Source: JBBWZH01 sp035544115 (GTDB lineage: Bacteria > Actinomycetota > Actinomycetes > Mycobacteriales > CADCTP01). Taken from it: DNA of 64,000 nt. The notes below the pieces were generated by a model that did not search any database, was not told the DNA's origin, and worked only from the letters and a program-made list of their open reading frames with translations. Of the stretch, positions 8,608-17,984 are shown piece by piece. The stretch is taken from contig OY970235.1 in NCBI GenBank assembly GCA_963714145.1, positions 2,356,001 to 2,420,000 on the forward strand. The letters run 5' to 3'. Numbering within the stretch: the stretch's first letter is position 1; each line of letters opens with the position of its first letter. The translations under genes and the position numbers were made by a program.

Positions 8608-11035
8608 ATGCGAATGCGTTCACGACCAACCCGGGTTGTGCTGGTGGCGACCGCCGCCGGCGCGCTGGCGGTGCTGGCTGCCGGGATCAGTCCCGCGGCC
8701 GCGGCGCCGGCGCCGACCGGCAAGGACGCGACACCGGCCTACCAGTTGGCCAGCGGCCCGGCGTGCGGCCTGCGCGCCTCGGCCAGCAAGACGCACGACG
8801 AGTGGCTGAGCTGCCTGACCGTGGCCGCCCGGCTGGACCACGCGCCCTCGGTCGGGGAGACCGCGACGCTGCAGGTCACGATCCAGGCGGACGCGAAGCT
8901 CGGGGCCAGCGACATCCGGATGGAACTGCCGGCGAACCTGGCCTGGGCGCAGGCTCCGGCCGGCTTCAGCGTGGCCGCGGCGACCAGTGCCGAGCCGGAG
9001 CGGGCCGGCGGGCTGTCCGTCGCGCACACCAGCACGACGCTCGCGGTCGGCCAGCCGGCCAGCTACACCGGGGTGGTCCGGGCGGTCCGTCCCGGCCCGG
9101 CGCAGATCGAGGTGCGGGCGACCGCCGGTACCGGTGCTGACGTGCAGGCCGGCTCCGACAACGTCTTCCTGACCATCGCGGAGAAGGGCAAGGCGTCCCG
9201 GCTCGACCAGGGCCTGCCCGCCGGCTCGGACGGCGTCGCCGGCGTGGCCGCCGTCCCCACCACCGCCCGGGCGCCCCGGCCGGCGAACCTGACGCCGAAG
9301 AGCGTCGGCACCGCCGGGCTGCCCAAGCCGCGCAGCGACGACCCGAAGGCGCAGCCGAACGCGCCGTGCGACACCCGGGTCACCGGCAACTGGAGCTACA
9401 CCGATCAGAACGGCGTCTGGCACAACGCGTTCAACTTCCAGGTGCAGGTCTGGGACCAGGACAGCCTCTCCGCTGACGACCTGCTCGCCGTCGGCGTCAC
9501 CGACTTCAACGGCAACTACAACATCTGCTTCGACTCCAACGCCGACGGCGGCCTGGAATCCGGCACCGCGGACGTCTACGTCCGGTTCGTCGCCGAGGTC
9601 TCGCAGTGGAGGGTGCAGCGCGGCGGCAGCCCGCTGACCTTCGGCACCGGCGTGACCAGCAACATCGCACCCGGCAGCACGCTCAACCTCGGCGGCCTGA
9701 CCTCCGGTGACCCGACGCTGATGCGCGGCCTGCACGCCTACGACGAGGCGGACGACGCCTGGCTGTGGATCCCCAAGCCGGTCAACGGCTGCTTCGACCA
9801 GAACGACGCCGGCTGCCGCCAGCTGGTGATCAACTGGGCGCCGGACTCGGTCGACGGCACCTACTACTCCACCGGCAGCAACGACGTGCACCTGGCCGCG
9901 GACGACCCGAACGCGCGTAACACCGTGGTGCACGAGATCGGCCACGCGGTGATGGACGACGTCTACAACGACGCCTTCCCGGCCGCGCCGAGCTGCAACC
10001 CGCACTCCATCCAGGGCACCAGCTCGGCCGGCTGCGCCTGGACCGAGGGTTGGGCCGAGTGGTTCCCGTCCACCGTCTACAACGACCCGTTCTTCCGCTG
10101 GCCGAACGGCGCCTCGCTCGACCTGGAGAACGCCAAGCTGGGGCAACGGCTGGGGCGAGGGCGACACCACCGAGGGCCGGATCGCCGGCGCGCTGATCGA
10201 CATCACCGACGGCACCAACGAGGCGACCTGGGACCGGTACGGCGAGGGCTCCAGCAGCCTCTGGTTCACCTTCACCCACCACGTCTCGAACAACCTCGCC
10301 CAGTTCTGGGCCAGCCGGGCCGCGGACGGCTTCAGCGTGGCCGCCTCCGGCCCGCTGGCGGACCTCTACCAGAACACCGTCGACTACGGCTTCCGGGACC
10401 CGCTGGGCAACTACGCCCCGCTGAACCGGCCCAAGCCCACCCCGCCGCACAACTACAGCTTCAACACCACGTCGGTCTACTGGTCCGTGGTCGGGCTGCG
10501 GCCGCCGGCGGGCAGCGACTACGACCTGCAGGTCTGGGACGACCCGGCGCAGACCGCGTTCCTGAACAGCAGCGCGTTCGGTGGGTCCACGGTCGATTTC
10601 GTCGCGATCGACTCGAACCTGCGGGCGCTGGGCGACTACTACCCGCGGGCGCAGTTCTTCTCCGGTCCCGGCGGCCAGTACCAGATCGAACTGGCCCAGG
10701 GCACGTCGATCCTGAACGCCGGCTCGCTGGCGATCAGCATGGGCGCCAGCAACCTGGTCAACGTGCAGGACACCTTCCTCACCGCGGGTGTCCCGGCCAC
10801 GTTCTCGGTCACCCCGAGCAACGGCGGGCAGAACCCGGAGCTGTTCCTGATGGCGGACGACCCGGCCAACCCGGCGTCGTTCGTCCAGGGTCGGCCGGCG
10901 GCGGCGGCCGCGTCCGTCGCCGGGGGTGCCGGCGCGGCCGAGCAGTTCACCTACACCCCGACCCGGACCGGCTGGTTCGGCCTGGTCACGGTCAACGCCG
11001 CCGGCAGCGGCGGCTACACGCTGACCCGGGCCTGA
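8608..11035 (+). pseudogene. Secreted zinc metalloprotease (HEIGH) with a frameshift near 10138
   Basis: The N-terminus is a signal peptide (MRMRSRPTRVV..., cleavage near AAAAPAP). The zinc-binding HEIGH motif is at 9931-9945, and EGWAEW about 100 bases downstream could supply the third ligand, as in gluzincins. The frame is open to about 10138, then continues one base out of step. Reading resumes with WGNGWGEGDTTEGRIAG, runs through a beta-rich C-terminal region and stops at 11035. Removing one base near 10138 restores a single protein of about 808 residues. The frame change may be a real mutation or an assembly error. TTG at 8596 and ATG at 8599 are alternative starts. Confidence 0.75.
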
Positions 11036-11058
11036 TGCCCGCAGGTCAGTCCTGACCC

Positions 11059-11094
11059 GGGGTCGGGGGCGTTGGCACCGGCGCCCCCGACCCC
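11059..11094 (+). terminator. Terminator after the metalloprotease gene
   Basis: A 13-bp perfect stem (GGGGTCGGGGGCG / CGCCCCCGACCCC) with a 10-base loop lies about 25 bases after the stop codon. Confidence 0.75.
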
Positions 11095-11157
11095 GCTCCA
11101 CCGCCCGGCCCCGGCCCGTTCGCCGGAACCGGACACCGAAAGGCGCGTCCAACCGGA

Positions 11158-11913
11158 ATGATCAAGTTGAGCCGGGCCGCCACCGCCGTCGCGGTGGCGG
11201 CCCTCGCGCTGTTGTCCGCCGGCTGCGGGGGTGCCGGCGGCCCGGCCGAGCCGACCCGGACCCCGCCGACCGGCGCCGCCGACCTGGTCGTCCGGCTGAC
11301 CAGCCTGGGCGGCCTGGTGCCGCTCGGCTACACCGAGGGCCACCCGCCGGCCTTCTCCCTGTACGGCGACGGCCGGCTGATCAGCACCCCGGTCCAGGCC
11401 GAGGTGATCTGGCCGGAGCTGACCGAGCACCGGGTCGACCAGGACACCGTCCGGCGGCTGTTCCGGGCGGCGATCAAGGCGGCGGTGCCGCCCCGCTCCC
11501 CCGACCCGCAGGTGCCCGACGGCCCGGGACTGAGAATCACGATCGGCGGCGCCACCCCGACCACGGCTGGTCTGTCCGGGCTGGCGGACCGGGCCGCCAA
11601 GCTGCTCGCCGACTTCACCGCGGCCGCCGGCACCGGCGGCACCGCCTACCATCCGGCCACCGTGGCCGCGGTCGCGGTCGTCGGCAGCGACAACCCCGCC
11701 GCCGAACGACCCTGGCCGCTGGGCCCGCTGCCCGGGCAGCCGCTCCGCGGCAGCAGCGTCGGCTGCACGCTGCTGCGCGGCGCCGAGATCGGCACGGCCC
11801 GGCAGGCGAGCGCCGGCGCCACCCCGTCCACCGGCTGGAGCAGCGCCGGCCGGCACTGGTCGGTGTTCTTCCGGCCGCTGCTGCCGGACGAGCCGGGCTG
11901 CGCCGCGCTCTGA
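11158..11913 (+). CDS. Putative lipoprotein of unknown function
   Basis: This 251-aa protein begins with a lipoprotein signal peptide ending in the lipobox LLSAGC, so Cys23 should be lipidated and the protein anchored outside the membrane. The mature part has a repeated-strand look (VRLTSLGGLVP, FSLYGDGRLIS, LRITIGG) typical of small beta-rich actinobacterial lipoproteins, but I do not recognise a family. Four cysteines are visible in the whole protein, including the lipid anchor; two of the others are near the C-terminus. ATG at 11158 follows the protease terminator, so it probably has its own promoter. Confidence 0.7.
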   Translation: MIKLSRAATAVAVAALALLSAGCGGAGGPAEPTRTPPTGAADLVVRLTSLGGLVPLGYTEGHPPAFSLYGDGRLISTPVQAEVIWPELTEHRVDQDTVRRLFRAAIKAAVPPRSPDPQVPDGPGLRITIGGATPTTAGLSGLADRAAKLLADFTAAAGTGGTAYHPATVAAVAVVGSDNPAAERPWPLGPLPGQPLRGSSVGCTLLRGAEIGTARQASAGATPSTGWSSAGRHWSVFFRPLLPDEPGCAAL

Positions 11914-11931
11914 CCCGATACGCTCCGGATC

Positions 11932-12153
11932 GTGCAGCAATGGTGGCGGGTGTACGCGGTCCTCGGCACGCTGGTCGGCGTCACGTTCGCGCTGGAGGGC
12001 ATCCTCGGCGCGCCGCCGACGGCCTTCGCGGTGACCGCGGTGGTGGTCGGCGCGCTCTACTCGCTGACCTGGCTGACCGGCGTCGGTCGGCCGCCGGGCC
12101 GCTCGCTGGGCCGCGGTGACGACGGCCCGGACCGCGAACTCCCGCCGACCTGA
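11932..12153 (+). CDS. Small membrane protein
   Basis: This 73-aa protein starts at GTG 11932, 18 bases after the lipoprotein gene. Two hydrophobic segments (about residues 7-25 and 31-49) suggest two membrane helices, followed by a charged tail. No family is recognised. Its stop is two bases before the threonine synthase start, so it may be co-transcribed with it. Confidence 0.55.
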   Translation: MQQWWRVYAVLGTLVGVTFALEGILGAPPTAFAVTAVVVGALYSLTWLTGVGRPPGRSLGRGDDGPDRELPPT

Positions 12154-12155
12154 CG

Positions 12156-13370
12156 GTGCACAGCGCGCTCACCGGCCTGGCCTGCTCCCGCTGCGCCGAG
12201 CGGTACGACGCCGACCGGGTGCAGGGCCTGTGCCGGTGCGGCAGCCCGCTGCTGGCCCGGTACGACCTGGCCGCGGTCCGGTCCGCGGTCGACCCGGCGC
12301 GGATCGCCAGCCGCCCGCCCGACCTGTGGCGGTACGCCGAACTGCTGCCGGTCCGGGCGGCCGCGCACCGGGTCAGCCTCGGCGAGGGGATGACCCCGCT
12401 GCTGCCGCTCCCCCGGCTCGGTGCCCGCTACGGCGTGCCCGGCCTGCTGGTCAAGGACGAGGGCGTGCTGCCGACCGGTAGCTTCAAGGCCCGCGGCGCC
12501 GCGGTCGGCGTCTCCCGGGCCTGCGAGCTGGGCATCCGGGCGCTGGCGCTGCCCACCAACGGCAACGCCGGTGGCGCCTGGGCCAGCTACGCCGCCCGCG
12601 CCGGGCTGGCCGCGACCGTGGTGATGCCGGTGGACGCGCCGCCGATCACCCGGGCCGAGTGCGTGCTGGCCGGCGCGGACCTCTACCTGGTCCGTGGCGT
12701 GATCGCCGACGCGGGCCGGATGGTGCACCGCGCCGCCGTCGCGCACGGCTGGTTCGAGGCGGCGACGCTGAAGGAGCCGTACCGGGTCGAGGGCAAGAAG
12801 ACGATGGGCCTGGAGCTGATCGAGCAGCTGGGCTGGCGGGTGCCGGACGTGATCGTCTACCCGACCGGCGGCGGGGTCGGCCTGATCGGCATCGCCAAGG
12901 CGCTGGCCGAGCTGCGCGAGCTCGGCTGGATCGATGACCGGCTGCCCCGGCTGGTGGTCGCTCAGGCCGCCGGCTGCGCGCCGATCGTCACCGCCTTCGC
13001 CGCCGGCGCCGAGGACGTGGCCCCGTGGCCGGACCCGCACACCGTCGCGTACGGCCTGAACGTGGCCGCGCCACTGGGCGCCCGCCAGGTGCTCGCCGCG
13101 CTGCGGGACACCGACGGCACCGCGGTCGCGGTCACCGACGCCGACGCGCTGGCCGCCCAGGCCGACTGCGCGCGGGCCGAGGGCCTGCTGGTCTGCCCGG
13201 AGGGCGGCGCCGCCCTGGACGCGGTGCGGCAACTGCGGGCGACCGGCTGGCTCAACCCCGATGACGAGGTGGTCGTGCTGAACACCGGCACCGGCCTGAA
13301 GTACCCCGAAGTGCTCAGCATCGACCCACCAGTACTCAATCCGGACGACGACCTGCCGGCACCACCCTGA
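12156..13370 (+). CDS. thrC: Threonine synthase (PLP-dependent)
   Basis: This 404-aa fold-type II PLP enzyme should convert O-phosphohomoserine to threonine. The N-terminal CxxC...CxC pattern (Cys10, Cys13, Cys26, Cys28) is the zinc-ribbon-like start seen in one threonine synthase class. The PLP lysine is Lys111 in GSFKARGA. PTNGNAGGA and YPTGGGVGLIG are the cofactor phosphate and substrate loops. GTG 12156 follows the upstream stop by two bases. A threonine-synthase-like paralogue with another substrate cannot be excluded, because no hom or thrB genes lie nearby. The last codons and following bases are tandemly duplicated just downstream. Confidence 0.82.
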   Translation: MHSALTGLACSRCAERYDADRVQGLCRCGSPLLARYDLAAVRSAVDPARIASRPPDLWRYAELLPVRAAAHRVSLGEGMTPLLPLPRLGARYGVPGLLVKDEGVLPTGSFKARGAAVGVSRACELGIRALALPTNGNAGGAWASYAARAGLAATVVMPVDAPPITRAECVLAGADLYLVRGVIADAGRMVHRAAVAHGWFEAATLKEPYRVEGKKTMGLELIEQLGWRVPDVIVYPTGGGVGLIGIAKALAELRELGWIDDRLPRLVVAQAAGCAPIVTAFAAGAEDVAPWPDPHTVAYGLNVAAPLGARQVLAALRDTDGTAVAVTDADALAAQADCARAEGLLVCPEGGAALDAVRQLRATGWLNPDDEVVVLNTGTGLKYPEVLSIDPPVLNPDDDLPAPP

Positions 13371-13452
13371 CCCCGGCACCGCCCCCGCAGATCCAGCCAG
13401 CCGACGATCTGCCGGCGCCGCCCTGACCCGGCGCGGCCCCGGGCAGATCCAG
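13346..13452 (+). repeat. Tandem duplication of the thrC 3' end
   Basis: The stretch encoding DDLPAPP, the stop codon and about 25 following bases (13346-13395) is repeated with some changes at 13401-13452, both ending in GCAGATCCAG. The second copy lies outside the gene. Confidence 0.75.
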
Positions 13453-13460
13453 ACGGCGGG

Positions 13461-13907
13461 TCAGTCCTCGGCCGGGGCGGCGTCCACCCTGGCGGCGGCG
13501 GTGAGCGTGCCGGCGAAGCCGCCAACGGCGAACGCGACCACCGCCGCGGCGCGGACCGGGGAGACCTGGCGGTGCCGGATCGCCAGGCTGACCGCCACCG
13601 CGTCCGCTCCGTCCGAGGCTGCCTGGGCGAGCAGCCAGGGCCGGACCGGCCGGCCGGTCAGCACGGCGTGCGCCGCGCCGGCGCCGAGCGCCGCGTCCCG
13701 GGCCGCGAACAGCCGCACCAGCCAGCCCATCCGGCGGGCCGACACGCTGTCCACGCCGACCGCCCGGGGCAGCGCCTCCGGCCGGGCCAGCAGGGCCACC
13801 CCGACGCCGACCCGGCCCACCGCGGCGGCGCCGGCGCCGAGCCGGGCGGCCCGCTGGCGCCGTGGACCAGAGTGCAACCGTTTCGCTCCCACGAGCGTCA
13901 TCTCCAT
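13461..13907 (-). CDS. Small membrane protein of unknown function
   Basis: This protein is about 148 aa from ATG 13907 (ATG 13901 is equally possible). It has an Arg-rich start followed by Ala/Val/Gly-rich hydrophobic stretches (GRVGVGVALLA, ALGAGAAHAVL, AAAVVAFAVGGFAGTL), consistent with about four membrane helices. It resembles the small integral proteins annotated in actinomycetes as DUF4267-like, but the match is from memory only. It is convergent with thrC and divergent from rbpA. Confidence 0.55.
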   Translation of the reverse strand: MEMTLVGAKRLHSGPRRQRAARLGAGAAAVGRVGVGVALLARPEALPRAVGVDSVSARRMGWLVRLFAARDAALGAGAAHAVLTGRPVRPWLLAQAASDGADAVAVSLAIRHRQVSPVRAAAVVAFAVGGFAGTLTAAARVDAAPAED

Positions 13908-14055
13908 TAGGTGTGCGCGTCCCCGTCGCCGGGGACAACCACTCCGGCCGTGGGGAATCTTGTCGGCCCCAGGCACGTTAGCCAACCAGCCGGGCCGGCG
14001 CCCTGGTAACCCCACAGCGCCAGCCACTGACCGCGACACCCCGAGGGAGGTAAAC

Positions 14056-14400
14056 ATGGCCGAGCGCACCCTGCGCGGAAGCCGGCTCGGGGCCATCAGC
14101 TACGAGACGGACCGCAACGCGGAGCTGGCCCCTCGCAAGCCGGCCGAATACCGCTGCCCGAAGGGGCACACCTTCGCCGTGCCGTTCGCTGATGACGTCG
14201 ATATTCCCCTGACCTGGGAATGCAAGTACGACGGGACGTCCGCGCGGCTCATCGACGGAGCCGAGCCGGAAGCGAAGCGGGCCAAGCCAGCCCGTACCCA
14301 CTGGGACATGCTGATGGAGCGCCGCACGATAGCCGATCTCGAGGAGGTCCTCGCGGAACGGCTTGAGGTGCTGCGTGGCCGACGGACGAAGTCGGCCTGA
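14056..14400 (+). CDS. rbpA: RNA polymerase-binding protein RbpA
   Basis: This 114-aa protein has the full RbpA layout. An N-terminal tail (RTLRGSRLGAISYETDRNA) comes first, then the zinc-binding core YRCPKGHTF...WECKYDGTSA, a basic linker, and the sigma-interaction helix (MLMERRTIADLEEVLAERLEVLR). RbpA binds RNA polymerase with the housekeeping sigma factor and stabilises the open complex in actinobacteria. GGGAGG lies about five bases before ATG 14056. A hairpin terminator follows, so it is a single-gene unit. Confidence 0.97.
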   Translation: MAERTLRGSRLGAISYETDRNAELAPRKPAEYRCPKGHTFAVPFADDVDIPLTWECKYDGTSARLIDGAEPEAKRAKPARTHWDMLMERRTIADLEEVLAERLEVLRGRRTKSA

Positions 14401-14420
14401 TCACCTGAGATAGGCGCTGG

Positions 14421-14459
14421 ACGGGCCGCGGCCCCGGAGGAATCCGGGACGCGGCCCGT
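14421..14459 (+). terminator. Terminator after rbpA
   Basis: A 10-bp perfect stem (ACGGGCCGCG / CGCGGCCCGT) with a GC-rich loop starts about 20 bases after the rbpA stop. Confidence 0.7.
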
Positions 14460-14527
14460 TCCCGTGTCTCGGCCAGGTTTCAGGTCTATTTCAGGACGGA
14501 TCGGACACGGCGTGAGCAGGATCACAT

Positions 14528-15079
14528 TCAGTGTCGGACCCCGGACGCTCCGGGGTCGGCCGGGCCGTCGGGCGGCTCCTGCACGTCCCCCTCGATGACC
14601 GGTCGCTGCGGCCGGACGGTCGGCGAGGTGACGTCCGGCTCGATCACCGGCCCGCGGGTGGACCGGACCCGCAGCACCCGCTCCGACCGGCGGGTGACGT
14701 ACCGGCCGAGGATCCGGCGGCCGACCGCCCGGGTCGGCGGCAGCAGGAACAGCAGCCCGATCGCGTCGCCGACGAACCCGGGGAACAGCACGAACAGGCC
14801 GCCGAACAGGATCAGCACGCCGTCCAGCGCCTCCCGGTGCGGCGGCCGGCCCTCGCCGACCGCCACCGTGAACGCCCGCCAGGCCCGGACCCCCTCCCGG
14901 CGCAGCAGCCAGCCGCCGACCGCCGAGCCGGCGAGCAGCAGCAGCACCGTCCAGAGCACGCCGATCGCGCGGGCGACCAGCACCACCGCGGTGATCTCGG
15001 CGATCAGCAGCACGAGCAGCGCCACCGGCAACAGGGCCGGCCGGCGCACTCGGTACCTGACAGGTTGGTCCGGCCGCAT
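14528..15079 (-). CDS. fxsA: FxsA-family membrane protein
   Basis: This protein is about 183 aa with two N-terminal hydrophobic helices, the conserved SAVGGWLLRREG block, and a second pair around GVLILFGGLFVLFPGFVGDAIGLLFLLPP, which is the FxsA signature. In E. coli FxsA overproduction relieves phage T7 exclusion by F plasmids; its actinobacterial role is not known. The C-terminal 50 residues are a charged cytoplasmic tail. ATG 15079 is preferred; GTG 15082 is adjacent. It lies upstream of, and on the same strand as, no obvious partner. Confidence 0.85.
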   Translation of the reverse strand: MRPDQPVRYRVRRPALLPVALLVLLIAEITAVVLVARAIGVLWTVLLLLAGSAVGGWLLRREGVRAWRAFTVAVGEGRPPHREALDGVLILFGGLFVLFPGFVGDAIGLLFLLPPTRAVGRRILGRYVTRRSERVLRVRSTRGPVIEPDVTSPTVRPQRPVIEGDVQEPPDGPADPGASGVRH

Positions 15080-15121
15080 CACACCACCTTACGGGCGCGC
15101 GGCGGCGGGCAGCGGCAGGCG

Positions 15122-15880
15122 TCAGCCGCGATGGGCCAGGGCACGACGGCGGGCGGCCCGGCTGCGGTGGGTGAGCCCCCAGCCGGCGACCCGCCAGAGC
15201 GCCTCGGTCACGATCGACCGGCTCATCTTGCTGCTGCCCAGCACCCGCTCGGTGAACGTGATCGGCACCTCGACCACCCGGAAGCCCTCACGCCAGGTCT
15301 TCCAGGCCAGGTCGATCTGGAAGCAGTAGCCCTGCGAGGCGATCTCGTCCAGCTTGAGCTGTTCCAGCACGATCTTCCGGTACGCCCGGAAGCCGGCGGT
15401 CGCGTCCTTCACCGGGAACCGCAGCATCGTCCGGGCGTAGAAGTTGCCGCCGCGGGAGATCAACTGCCGGGAGAGGGGCCAGTTGCGGGTCTCGCCGCCC
15501 GGTACCCAGCGCGAGCCGATCACCAGGTCGGCGTCCCGCAGGGCGGTCAGCAGCCGGGGCAGCTCTTCCGGCGCGTGCGAGCCGTCGGCGTCCATCTCGA
15601 CCAGCACGTCGAAGCCGTCTGCCAGCGCGGTGCGGAAACCGGCGATGTAGGCGGCGCCGAGGCCGGCCTTCTCGGTGCGGTGCAGCACGTGCACCTGGTC
15701 GTCCTTGCCGGCGAGCCGGTCGGCCAGGTCGCCGGTGCCGTCCGGGCTGCCGTCGTCGACGACCAGCACGTGCGCCTCCGGCACGGCGGCCCGGAGCCGG
15801 CCGACGATCGACTCCAGGTTGGCGGCTTCGTTGTACGTCGGGATGACGACAACGACCCGCCCCAGATCCGCCAAACTCAT
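15122..15880 (-). CDS. ppm1: Polyprenol monophosphomannose synthase
   Basis: This 252-aa GT2 enzyme should transfer mannose from GDP-mannose to polyprenyl phosphate on the cytoplasmic face. Visible motifs are VVIPTYNEAANLESIV at the start, VVDDGSPDGTGDLAD, and the metal-binding MDADGSHAPEELP. Its ATG (15880) overlaps the stop of lnt by four bases. In mycobacteria the same two activities are fused or adjacent (Ppm1/Ppm2), because the product feeds lipoprotein and protein mannosylation and lipoglycan synthesis. There are no C-terminal membrane helices, so it probably relies on the neighbouring Lnt for membrane contact. Confidence 0.92.
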   Translation of the reverse strand: MSLADLGRVVVVIPTYNEAANLESIVGRLRAAVPEAHVLVVDDGSPDGTGDLADRLAGKDDQVHVLHRTEKAGLGAAYIAGFRTALADGFDVLVEMDADGSHAPEELPRLLTALRDADLVIGSRWVPGGETRNWPLSRQLISRGGNFYARTMLRFPVKDATAGFRAYRKIVLEQLKLDEIASQGYCFQIDLAWKTWREGFRVVEVPITFTERVLGSSKMSRSIVTEALWRVAGWGLTHRSRAARRRALAHRG

Positions 15881-17736
15881 GGCTGTTCCTGCTCCTTTGG
15901 TGTCAGCCGCGCTCGATCGGCCCGCCGGGCCCGGATGGCCGGCGCCGCTGCGGCGACCAGCGCGGCGCCGGCGACGGCCACCAGCAACCACTCCGGCAGC
16001 GCGCCGAGCCGGGTAGCGAGGGTACTGCCCGCCCGTACCGGTACCGCCGCCGCCAGTAGGTCCGGGGTGAAGACAGCCGAGCGCTGCACCACCCGGCCGT
16101 CCGGGGCGATGATCGCGCTCACCCCGCTGGTAGCCGCGACCAGCACGGTCTGGCCGTGCTCGATGGCCCGCAGCCGGCTCATCGCCAACTGCTGGTACGT
16201 CTCGTCGCTGCGCCCGAACGTGGCGTTGTTGGTCTGCACGACGAGCAGCCCGGTGCCGCGCGCGGCGTCCCGGACTATCCCGTCGTACGCGACCTCGAAG
16301 CAGATCACGTCGCCGAGCTCGACCGGGCCGACCCGCAGCCGCCCGGGCTCGCTGCCGGCGACCATGTCCCGGCCGACCAGGTCGACGTCCTTGCTGACCA
16401 GCCGGGCCACCTTGCGCAGCGGGATGTACTCGCCGAACGGCACCGGGTGCCGCTTCACGTACCGCTGGCCGGGGCCGGTGACCGGGTCCCAGACGATGCC
16501 GGCGTTGGTGGTGTGATCCGGACCGGGGCCGTCCAGCACCGCGCCGACCAGGATGGGCACGCCGATCGCCTGCGCCGCCTGGTCGATCAGCGCGCCGGCG
16601 TCGGGGTTCCCGAACGGGTCGATGTCGGACGCGTTCTCCGGCCAGATCACCAGCTGTGGCTGCGGTTGCCGGCCGGCCTTGACCTCGCCGGCCAGGTCGA
16701 GGGTGCGCTGCACGTGGTTGCGCAGCACCGCCTCCCGCTGCGCGTTGAAGTCCAGCCCCAGCCGCGGCACGTTCCCCTGCACCACCGCGACCCGTACGGT
16801 GCGCGCGCCGCCGCTGCCCGGTGCCGGCGGGTGGGCGAGCGCCGCCACCGCGACGACCGCCACCAGCCCGATGGCGGGCCGCAGCACCGGGTGGCGGTGC
16901 CAGGGCGGGCGGCCGGCCGGGTCGCCCGGTGCCACGGATGCGCCTGATCCGGCCGGTGTGCCGGTCGCGCCCGGTGCGGCCGGTCCGGCCGGCCGGTCCG
17001 GTGGGCCGGGGGCGGTGGTGGCGCCGGCGGTGGGCCGGCCGGGGCGCCAGGCGTTGGCGGCGGCCCAGCCCAGGGCGGCGAGCAGGCCGCCGGTGAGGGC
17101 GACGGCGAAGGTGACGAGCGGGGCGCCGCCCCAGGCGGCGAACCAGGCCAGCGGCGAGTTCGACTCGGCGAACGCCAGCCGGCCCCAGGGAAAGCCGCCG
17201 AACGGGGCCCGGTCCCGCAGCGCCTCCTCGGCCACCCAGAGCGCCGCGGTCCACACCGGCCAGGCCGGCAGTCGGTAGGTCAGCGTCAGCGCGGCGCCGA
17301 GCAGGCCGAGGTACACCGCCTGCGCACCGGCCAGGATCAGCCAGGGCGCCGGCCCGACGTAGATGCCGGTCCAGCGCAGCAGCGGGACGAAGAACGCGAG
17401 CCCGAACACGAGCCCGATGGCGAACCCGGGCCGCAGCCGCTGACCGCGCAGCAGGGCGGTCAACGCGGCGACCGAGACCGCCGCCAGCGGCCACGCCCCG
17501 TACGGCGGGAACGCCAGCACGAGTAGTCCACCGCTCGCCGCGGCCGCGATCAGCCGGCCCGGCAGGCCAGCCCACACTCGCCCGATCCGCCCCCGCACGC
17601 CCGCCCGCTCGGCTAGATTGTGCAGTGCCCGCCGCTCACCAGCCACCAACGGCTGGGCCGGTTTGTCGGTCGCCGCGGTTTTGTCGGTCGCTGCGGTGGC
17701 TACCGCTGATTCGGTGGTCGATCCGCTCGACGACAC
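15877..17736 (-). CDS. lnt: Apolipoprotein N-acyltransferase
   Basis: This protein is about 619 aa. The N-terminal half has several membrane helices (LIAAAASGGLLVLAFPPYG onward). The C-terminal half is a carbon-nitrogen hydrolase domain with the catalytic triad: Glu in IWPENASD, Lys in RYVKRHPVPFGEYIP and Cys in GDVICFEVAYD. It N-acylates the lipidated cysteine of lipoproteins. I place the start at GTG 17736 because GGGAGG lies nine bases upstream. Longer frames continue into the repeat region and encode only low-complexity sequence. A Pro/Ala/Gly-rich loop of about 50 residues separates the two halves. It forms an operon with ppm1. Confidence 0.92.
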   Translation of the reverse strand: MSSSGSTTESAVATAATDKTAATDKPAQPLVAGERRALHNLAERAGVRGRIGRVWAGLPGRLIAAAASGGLLVLAFPPYGAWPLAAVSVAALTALLRGQRLRPGFAIGLVFGLAFFVPLLRWTGIYVGPAPWLILAGAQAVYLGLLGAALTLTYRLPAWPVWTAALWVAEEALRDRAPFGGFPWGRLAFAESNSPLAWFAAWGGAPLVTFAVALTGGLLAALGWAAANAWRPGRPTAGATTAPGPPDRPAGPAAPGATGTPAGSGASVAPGDPAGRPPWHRHPVLRPAIGLVAVVAVAALAHPPAPGSGGARTVRVAVVQGNVPRLGLDFNAQREAVLRNHVQRTLDLAGEVKAGRQPQPQLVIWPENASDIDPFGNPDAGALIDQAAQAIGVPILVGAVLDGPGPDHTTNAGIVWDPVTGPGQRYVKRHPVPFGEYIPLRKVARLVSKDVDLVGRDMVAGSEPGRLRVGPVELGDVICFEVAYDGIVRDAARGTGLLVVQTNNATFGRSDETYQQLAMSRLRAIEHGQTVLVAATSGVSAIIAPDGRVVQRSAVFTPDLLAAAVPVRAGSTLATRLGALPEWLLVAVAGAALVAAAAPAIRARRADRARLTPKEQEQP

Positions 17737-17984
17737 CGTCTGCAGCCTCCCGCGCGCGACCCGATGACCCGGCAACAAACGGCCGGCCTTGAACAGCCAT
17801 GCTCTCACGGCCGCCCATCTAAGGCAGATGACGCGCTGGCCCGCCCGCAGCACGCACCGCGACCCGCCCACCCTGAGCCCCGCGAGGCCCCGGCCAGCAC
17901 ACCGACACAAAGCCGGCGCCACCACGCCGACGGACCCACCAGGGCCCGAATGGCACACCACCACGAAACCGGAAGCGACCGCCC

